Source of the DNA: Phyllobacterium sp. 628 | GTDB taxonomy: Bacteria; Pseudomonadota; Alphaproteobacteria; Rhizobiales; Rhizobiaceae | Direction of reading: 5' to 3' | NCBI RefSeq assembly: GCF_014189505.1 | Contig: NZ_CP050300.1 | Coordinates: 1 to 64,000 of the forward strand | DNA: 64,000 nt | Part shown: piece after piece, positions 60,201-64,000 of the stretch | Layout: every line of letters starts with the position of its first letter | Numbering within the stretch: position 1 is the first letter of the stretch | Notes under the pieces: model-generated | Databases searched by the model: none | What the model was told of the DNA's origin: nothing | Seen by the model: the letters and a program-made list of their open reading frames with translations, nothing else | Translations under genes and position numbers: made by a program

Positions 60201-60404
60201 GATCAGCGGCGTTGCCACAGCATTGGCCATGGTATCCGGCGCAGCGCCGGGCAATTGCGCCGACACGGATACAACCGGGAAATCAACCTGTGGAAGTGCC
60301 GCCACAGGAAGAAATTGGTAGGCAAAAAGTCCGGATGCAGCGAGCGCCACAGAAAGCAGGATTGTTGCAATCGGCCTTTGAATAAAGATCGAGGAAATGT
60401 TCAT
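57285..60404 (-). CDS. RND efflux pump inner-membrane subunit (HAE1, MdtB/MdtC-like)
   Basis: The 1039-residue protein has the full RND size and twelve helices. N-terminus: IFIQRPIATILLSVALAASGLFAYQFLPVAALPQVDFP. Proton-relay acidic residues are in the GLVVDDAIVMLENISRHIEEG helix. The porter loop reads TTPPSYRKTNPADAPI, typical of the MdtB/MdtC group. It should export drugs or bile-salt-like compounds with the membrane-fusion protein encoded upstream. The start overlaps the stop of that gene (ATGA). An outer-membrane channel gene is absent nearby. Confidence 0.92.
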   Translation of the reverse strand: MNISSIFIQRPIATILLSVALAASGLFAYQFLPVAALPQVDFPVVSVSAQLPGAAPDTMANAVATPLIKQFETIPSVSTISATSTQGQTRVTIEFELDRNIDQAAADVEAAIARTLKQLPANMTTPPSYRKTNPADAPILLLALQSDTAQLSKLDDYAEQVISPSLSTVDGVGEVQVFGAKQFAVRIEVDPNAMTARGIGIDELTNAVADNNSIAPVGTLTSPTQQMAIEADTQSKNADTFRQIFVASPNGKPVRLGDVARVVDSVANTQTESRFDGKKSLVLAVFRQPGANTVDVVDRVRTMLPKFSEELGASTKLNVLNDRSTSIRQAVTDVQFTLVLIIGLVVMVIFVFLRRIAATLIPTVAVPLSLIATLGVMYVFGFSIDNISLLGLTLSVGLVVDDAIVMLENISRHIEEGMPPREAALKGSEEIGFTIVSITASLVAVFIPVLLMGGVVGRIFNEFAVVVTVAIVASALISLTLTPMLCSHLPAHKESESEKPPLTERAFDAVLNGYRWMLDICLRFRLVVLGVFFLTVVATLYLFSTIDKGFLPTEDIGQLSISTEARQDISFDAMVALQKKVADVLMSKPYVAHVASTIGGGFNSSSLNQGSFFVELKPKSERLALDPLLTDLRQSLAKVPGINSYPIAIQNLRIGSTSSRAQYQFVLQGINADDLYAWSQKFLLSMQQDRQYFADVTSDLQNNALQANLIIDADKARLLGITSTQLRNSLYYAFGTNQASTIFSTGDSYEVILELDPEIPWTTDKLDQMQVRSTTTNKLIPLSAFAHVERRAGLLAVSQLSQLPAVTISFNLPQGIALGKAVEEINSIKTQLNVPDSITSSFTGTAKVFQQALSNQGLLIGAAIMTIYIVLGILYESFIHPLTILTGLPAAAAGALATLEIFHFDLSVIAIIGMLMLIGIVKKNAIMMVDFALARQRAGASSYDAIREACLVRFRPIMMTTLAAVMGTLPIAIGAGASSELRQPLGVAVVGGLFASQILTLFITPVIFLYMEGLSRGIVHVWHKLLGRSTIPAETHPAE

Positions 60405-61642
60405 CGAACGGTGTCCGTCTTGATCGGATCAGTCGCGCTCGTGTCATTTACCGAAACCGTGGGGTTGCCGCTGCTTTCGTCAGCCAGGGTTTCAATAACG
60501 GTCGAACCATCCTGCAGATGCAGCTGGCCATCAACAACCACATGATCGCCCGACTTCAATCCTGCGGTGGTCACCGCAGTATCGCCCACCGTCTCGACAA
60601 CAGTAACCATTTGTTTCGCAACGGTCTTGTCCGGTTTGACGACAAAAGCAAAAGTTCCGTCGCTTCCCTGTTGGATCGCAATGAGAGGCACCGTTACAGC
60701 GCCCTTATGCGTGCCGATTTCGACGGTAGCAGTCACATATTGACCGGGCCAAAGTGCACCGTTTTCATTGGTGACCTCAGCCTTCAGCACAATCGTACCG
60801 GACGCGGTATCAACACTGGAATCGACGAAATTGAGTGGCCCTGACGCCACGACATTCTTGCTGCCCGGAACTCTGATCAGAACATTGAGCGGTCGGTCTT
60901 TCATGGCATCCCGCAATGTCGGCAGATCGCTTTCCGCAACAGTGAACGAAACCCGAAGCGGAGCCATGCGGGTGATCGTCAGAAGACCAGCGCCAGTATC
61001 GGCGGTGCGAACAAGATTGCCGACCGACGTGTTGACCACGCCCACACGACCGTCAATCGGAGCCGTAATCGTCATATAGGAAAGCTGCACCTCGTCCGCC
61101 TGTATCTGGGCATTGTCCATGCCTATCGAGGCTTTGAGCGCATTTACAGCGGCAAGAGCCTGATAGGCCTGTTGCAGCGTGCCAATTTTGCGGTTTGACA
61201 AATCCTGCGCTGCGGCAAGATCCTGGCTTGCAGATTCCAGATTGGCCTGATCCTTGGCCAATGCTGCCTTGTCCTTATCGATCGTCGCTCGGATGGTACG
61301 GTCATCAAGCTGGAAAAGCACATCGCCCGTTTTCACCATCTGGCCGTCTTGGACATTTGTAACCGTTACCACACCATCAGCTTGCGGCTTGATCACAACC
61401 GTAGCGATTGGTTCGATGTTGCCAACAACCGTCTTGGTGATCGGAACATCCTGCGTCTTGGCCGTCGCAGCGACAATTGACGGAACAGCAGCCGAGCGCC
61501 CTTTACCTGCAGGTTTTCCGGCGGCTGCAGTGGTGGTGGCAATTGCCTTGCCGGCTGGTGGTGAACTCGTATGAGGGAGTAGGTACACGTAGCCGAGCCC
61601 GGCCAATATTACGAATACGACCGCGAGACCAAGACGTTTCAC
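60401..61642 (-). CDS. RND efflux membrane-fusion (periplasmic adaptor) protein
   Basis: The 413-residue protein has an N-terminal membrane anchor (LGLAVVFVILAGLGYVYLLP), a lipoyl half-motif region (VVTVTNVQDGQMVKTGDVLFQLDDR), an alpha-helical hairpin rich in Ala/Asp/Leu, and the barrel region MTITAPIDGRVGVVNTSVGNLV. It is the MdtA/AcrA-type adaptor that joins the RND pump to an outer-membrane channel. It is the first gene of a two-gene operon. About 190 bases upstream carry no recognisable gene. Confidence 0.92.
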   Translation of the reverse strand: MKRLGLAVVFVILAGLGYVYLLPHTSSPPAGKAIATTTAAAGKPAGKGRSAAVPSIVAATAKTQDVPITKTVVGNIEPIATVVIKPQADGVVTVTNVQDGQMVKTGDVLFQLDDRTIRATIDKDKAALAKDQANLESASQDLAAAQDLSNRKIGTLQQAYQALAAVNALKASIGMDNAQIQADEVQLSYMTITAPIDGRVGVVNTSVGNLVRTADTGAGLLTITRMAPLRVSFTVAESDLPTLRDAMKDRPLNVLIRVPGSKNVVASGPLNFVDSSVDTASGTIVLKAEVTNENGALWPGQYVTATVEIGTHKGAVTVPLIAIQQGSDGTFAFVVKPDKTVAKQMVTVVETVGDTAVTTAGLKSGDHVVVDGQLHLQDGSTVIETLADESSGNPTVSVNDTSATDPIKTDTVR

Positions 61643-61831
61643 TGCACGCTACCTCCGGGGCACCGCCCACAAGCCAGACAACTTTATGCAACCGACTCTC
61701 TCACCTTCCCCACATCTTGTCGAATGACCATTTTGTCATGTTTGCTGCGGTGCACGCGCCCGTGCTGTGGCCATGCCGGGTAGAAGCCTTCTACCCTTGA
61801 AGTCACAGACGCCCGATCAGCCGCGAACCTG

Positions 61832-62746
61832 TCAGGGTTGTTGGGCGCCTGTTGTCGTCACAAACAGAGAATAGAGCGATTTCGTTGCCGTGATGAACAA
61901 GCGGTTACGGCGCGGGCCGCCGAAAGTCAGATTGGAGACCGTTTGCGGCACCTTGATCTTGCCGAGCAGCACGCCATCGGGGCCAAAACAATGAATGCCG
62001 TCCGCCGCACTTGACCAGAGATTGCCAGCCATATCGACGCGCATGCCATCGGGAATACCATTGTCGATGTGGGCAAAGACACGTCCATTGCTCAACGTGC
62101 CGTTGTTGACGACGTCAAAGACCCGGATATGCCGTGGAGCGCCTTCCTTGTGACTGGCGCCGGAATCGGCGATATAAAGCAATTTCTCATCCGGTGAAAA
62201 GACCAGGCCGTTGGGCTGAAGAAAGTCAGTGACGACTGTCGCGATATCACCAGTTGCAGGATCCAGCCGATAGACATTGCGCGATGGCTGTTCCGGGTCC
62301 GATTTATAACCCTCATAGTCAGACAAAATACCGTAGGTCGGGTCGGTAAACCAAATACCGCCATCCGAATGCACCACAACATCATTAGGCGAATTAAGCC
62401 GCTTGCCCTGATACTGATCGGCGAGGACAGTAATGCTGCCGTCGGCTTCCGTGCGTGTTACCCGGCGCGTGCCGTGTTCGCACGATACAAGGCGCCCTTC
62501 GCGGTCGCGCGTATTGCCATTTGTGAAATTGGACGGCTCCCGAAAAACCGAAACGCCGCCGCCCGGCACCCACCGCAGCATGCGCTGGTTCGGGATATCA
62601 CTCCACAAAAGACAGTTGCTGTCATTGAGCCATACCGGGCCCTCTGCCCATCGGCAGGAAGAATACAATTCTTCAAGGTCGGCGCTGCCGACGATAAGGG
62701 AGCGGAAACGGGGATCATGGATTTCGTAGAGTGCGGTATTGGTCAT
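61832..62746 (-). CDS. SMP-30/gluconolactonase/LRE-like family protein
   Basis: The 304-residue protein has the six-bladed propeller pattern of SMP-30 lactonases: YSSCRWAEGPVWLNDSNCLLWSDIPNQRMLRW (with the metal-binding Glu), LNSPNDVVVHSDGGIWFTDPTYG (Asn and Asp ligands), QPNGLVFSPDEKLLYIADSG and GIPDGMRVDMAGNLWSSAADG. It has no signal peptide. It hydrolyses sugar lactones in related clusters and is adjacent to sugar ABC permease genes, suggesting a pentose or aldonolactone pathway that extends beyond the window. Confidence 0.87.
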   Translation of the reverse strand: MTNTALYEIHDPRFRSLIVGSADLEELYSSCRWAEGPVWLNDSNCLLWSDIPNQRMLRWVPGGGVSVFREPSNFTNGNTRDREGRLVSCEHGTRRVTRTEADGSITVLADQYQGKRLNSPNDVVVHSDGGIWFTDPTYGILSDYEGYKSDPEQPSRNVYRLDPATGDIATVVTDFLQPNGLVFSPDEKLLYIADSGASHKEGAPRHIRVFDVVNNGTLSNGRVFAHIDNGIPDGMRVDMAGNLWSSAADGIHCFGPDGVLLGKIKVPQTVSNLTFGGPRRNRLFITATKSLYSLFVTTTGAQQP

Positions 62747-62764
62747 TGACGGGGTACACCACTT

Positions 62765-63718
62765 TTAACGTTTAACGGAAGAATCGCGTCCACCGGCGAG
62801 TACGATAACGCCGATGATTATAATGCCGGTCATGATAAGGCGGATGCCAGCGTCGAACCCATAGGTGTTCAGCATCGACACGACCAGAAACATGAAAAGG
62901 GAAGCGCCCCATATGCCGGGCACATTGGAATCGCCGCCAGCGACAGCGGTTCCGCCGATCACCACGACGGCGATCGACATGAGCAGATATTCGGATCCCA
63001 TATTGAGTGCCGCACCGCCTGAAAAGTTTGCCAACAGGTAGCCGCAGACCGACGCCAGAACCGCGCAGAGCACATAGGTGGCAATGCGAACACCATCGAC
63101 AGGAATGTCGGTCATGCGGGCGGCCAGAATGCTTTGGCCGATGGCCGAGACCCAGCGGCCATAAATCGTCTTTTGCAGAAGGATATAGGCAAGTATCGAC
63201 AGGCCAAGTGCGATCAGCGCAACATTGGGGATCCCGAGCGTGCTCGACGTGGTGAAATCAGCCAAAGCGGAAGGCGGCTTGATGCGCAGGCCGCGATTGG
63301 TCCAGATCGCCGTGGATTGCACGATGAAACTCATCGACAGGGTAGCAATAATGGGCGGAATGCGCAGCAGCTTAATCAGGCCGTAATTGCCAATTCCAAT
63401 GGCGATGCCGATCCCGATTGCGATCAGCAAACCCGGCACGACCATTGAATTGTCAACGTTCATGACCTTCAGCGCAACCGTACCCGCCAGGGTCATCGTT
63501 GCGGGTACGCTGAGATCAATATTGCCCGGTCCGAGCGTGATGACAAACATCTGCCCAATGCCAACAATGATGGAAAACGCCGCAAAGGTCAGCGCCGCCT
63601 GGCTGAGACCAATCGTGCTGGCACCGCCGGTAAACATAATCGTAATAAACCAGACGATTGCGGTGGCAACGAACGACCATATCCACGGTTTGCGGAATAG
63701 AAGCTTTATCGCGGTCAT
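62765..63718 (-). CDS. Sugar ABC transporter permease (RbsC-like)
   Basis: The 317-residue protein is a hydrophobic permease of the ribose/xylose/autoinducer-2 class (AAT family 2): SIIVGIGQMFVITLGPGNIDLSVPATMTLAGTVAL, YLLANFSGGAALNMGSEYLLMSIAVVVIGGTAVAGG. About ten membrane helices are expected. Its start overlaps the stop of the upstream permease gene (ATGA), and the lactonase gene follows in the same direction. Confidence 0.88.
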   Translation of the reverse strand: MTAIKLLFRKPWIWSFVATAIVWFITIMFTGGASTIGLSQAALTFAAFSIIVGIGQMFVITLGPGNIDLSVPATMTLAGTVALKVMNVDNSMVVPGLLIAIGIGIAIGIGNYGLIKLLRIPPIIATLSMSFIVQSTAIWTNRGLRIKPPSALADFTTSSTLGIPNVALIALGLSILAYILLQKTIYGRWVSAIGQSILAARMTDIPVDGVRIATYVLCAVLASVCGYLLANFSGGAALNMGSEYLLMSIAVVVIGGTAVAGGDSNVPGIWGASLFMFLVVSMLNTYGFDAGIRLIMTGIIIIGVIVLAGGRDSSVKR

Positions 63719-64000
63719 GCGGATTTCCCCCGCTTCTCCAACCGGTTGAACAGCAACCGAAGGGCAAGAACAATAATCAGGATCGCACCCTGAGCGCCAA
63801 TCTGCCAGTCCGGCGAAATACGCAGGAATGACAGGAACGAGCCCGCGAGTGTCAGTGTCAAAGCACCGATGACCGCGCCAATCGGCGAGACCCGGCCGCC
63901 AACAAACTCTCCGCCGCCTAGAATAACGCCGGCAATGGAAAGCAGTGTGTAACGCAGAGCGATATTGGCGTCAGCTGAAGTCGTGAGACCAACCAGTGCA
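63715..64000 (-). CDS. Second sugar ABC transporter permease, C-terminal part (5' end outside window)
   Basis: The minus strand from 64000 to the stop at 63715 is open in one frame. It encodes residues such as ALVGLTTSADANIALRYTLL, GVILGGGEFVGGRVSPIGAVIGAL and AILIIVLALRLLFNRLEKRGKSA. This is the C-terminal end of an RbsC-type permease. Two permeases in tandem suggest a heterodimeric sugar importer. Confidence 0.8.
   Translation of the reverse strand, partial: ALVGLTTSADANIALRYTLLSIAGVILGGGEFVGGRVSPIGAVIGALTLTLAGSFLSFLRISPDWQIGAQGAILIIVLALRLLFNRLEKRGKSA

Noticed and set aside
1..64000. CRISPR arrays, tRNA and rRNA genes, prophage or conjugative modules
   Set aside because: No regularly spaced repeats, cloverleaf-like genes, integrase or phage structural genes were seen on either strand. 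A tRNA scan was not possible here.

Overview
The window looks like a chromosome or chromid segment of an alphaproteobacterium of the order Hyphomicrobiales (Rhizobiales). The flagellar gene order, the NasS/NasT nitrate regulators and the gene families present point towards the Brucella/Ochrobactrum/Phyllobacterium neighbourhood. That placement is inferred from gene content, not from a marker gene. Coding density is high. I saw no rRNA, tRNA or CRISPR array. The only mobile DNA recognised is a decayed transposase remnant near 2.7-3.2 kb.

Layout. (1) 1-2.2 kb: end of a flagellar operon (fliR end, a coiled-coil protein, a FlgJ-type rod-binding protein, a FlgN-like chaperone, a membrane-anchored protein), then a PilZ-like protein and the IS remnant. 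(2) 3.3-6.1 kb: a PadR regulator, DUF1700 membrane protein and GIN-domain protein, then a secreted alpha/beta hydrolase. (3) 6.4-10.7 kb: a RidA, class V PLP enzyme and SDR operon divergent from a LysR regulator and a glutathione S-transferase. (4) 10.7-22.3 kb: a complete nitrate assimilation locus, nrtA-nrtB-nrtD-nirB-nirD-nasA-cysG, preceded by a sigma-54 promoter and an attenuator leader, with nasT-nasS upstream. (5) 22.4-30.1 kb: an M24 peptidase and a peptide-type ABC transporter split into two divergent arms around an XRE-cupin regulator, plus a GAF protein. (6) 30.1-44.6 kb: a gene cluster for aerobic CoA-dependent 2-aminobenzoate (anthranilate) breakdown, with a MarR regulator, a divergent promoter carrying two palindromes, and a branched-chain-type ABC transporter. 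(7) 44.7-47.5 kb: a His-rich Zn/Cd P-type ATPase and its MerR regulator. (8) 47.5-53.6 kb: an L,D-transpeptidase, then a magnesium locus (mgtA, a small membrane protein, a SLOG protein, mgtC) headed by a long leader with a 45-codon leader ORF. (9) 53.7-64 kb: an MsbA-type ABC exporter, an acyl-CoA synthetase, an RND efflux pair, an SMP-30 lactonase and the start of a sugar ABC operon.

How the genes work together. Nitrate is imported by NrtABD, reduced to nitrite by NasA and to ammonium by NirBD; CysG helps make NirB's siroheme. The sequence suggests dual control: sigma-54 initiation (nitrogen limitation) and NasS/NasT antitermination (nitrate). In the aminobenzoate cluster, the ligase makes 2-aminobenzoyl-CoA, the fused monooxygenase/reductase removes aromaticity, and the hydratases and dehydrogenases perform beta-oxidation-like ring opening; a RidA protein in the operon may hydrolyse the enamine intermediate.

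The least explained parts are the magnesium leader (53.56-52.81 kb) with its MgtL-like leader ORF, the SLOG protein inside the magnesium locus, and the PLP enzyme/RidA/atypical SDR operon of unknown substrate.
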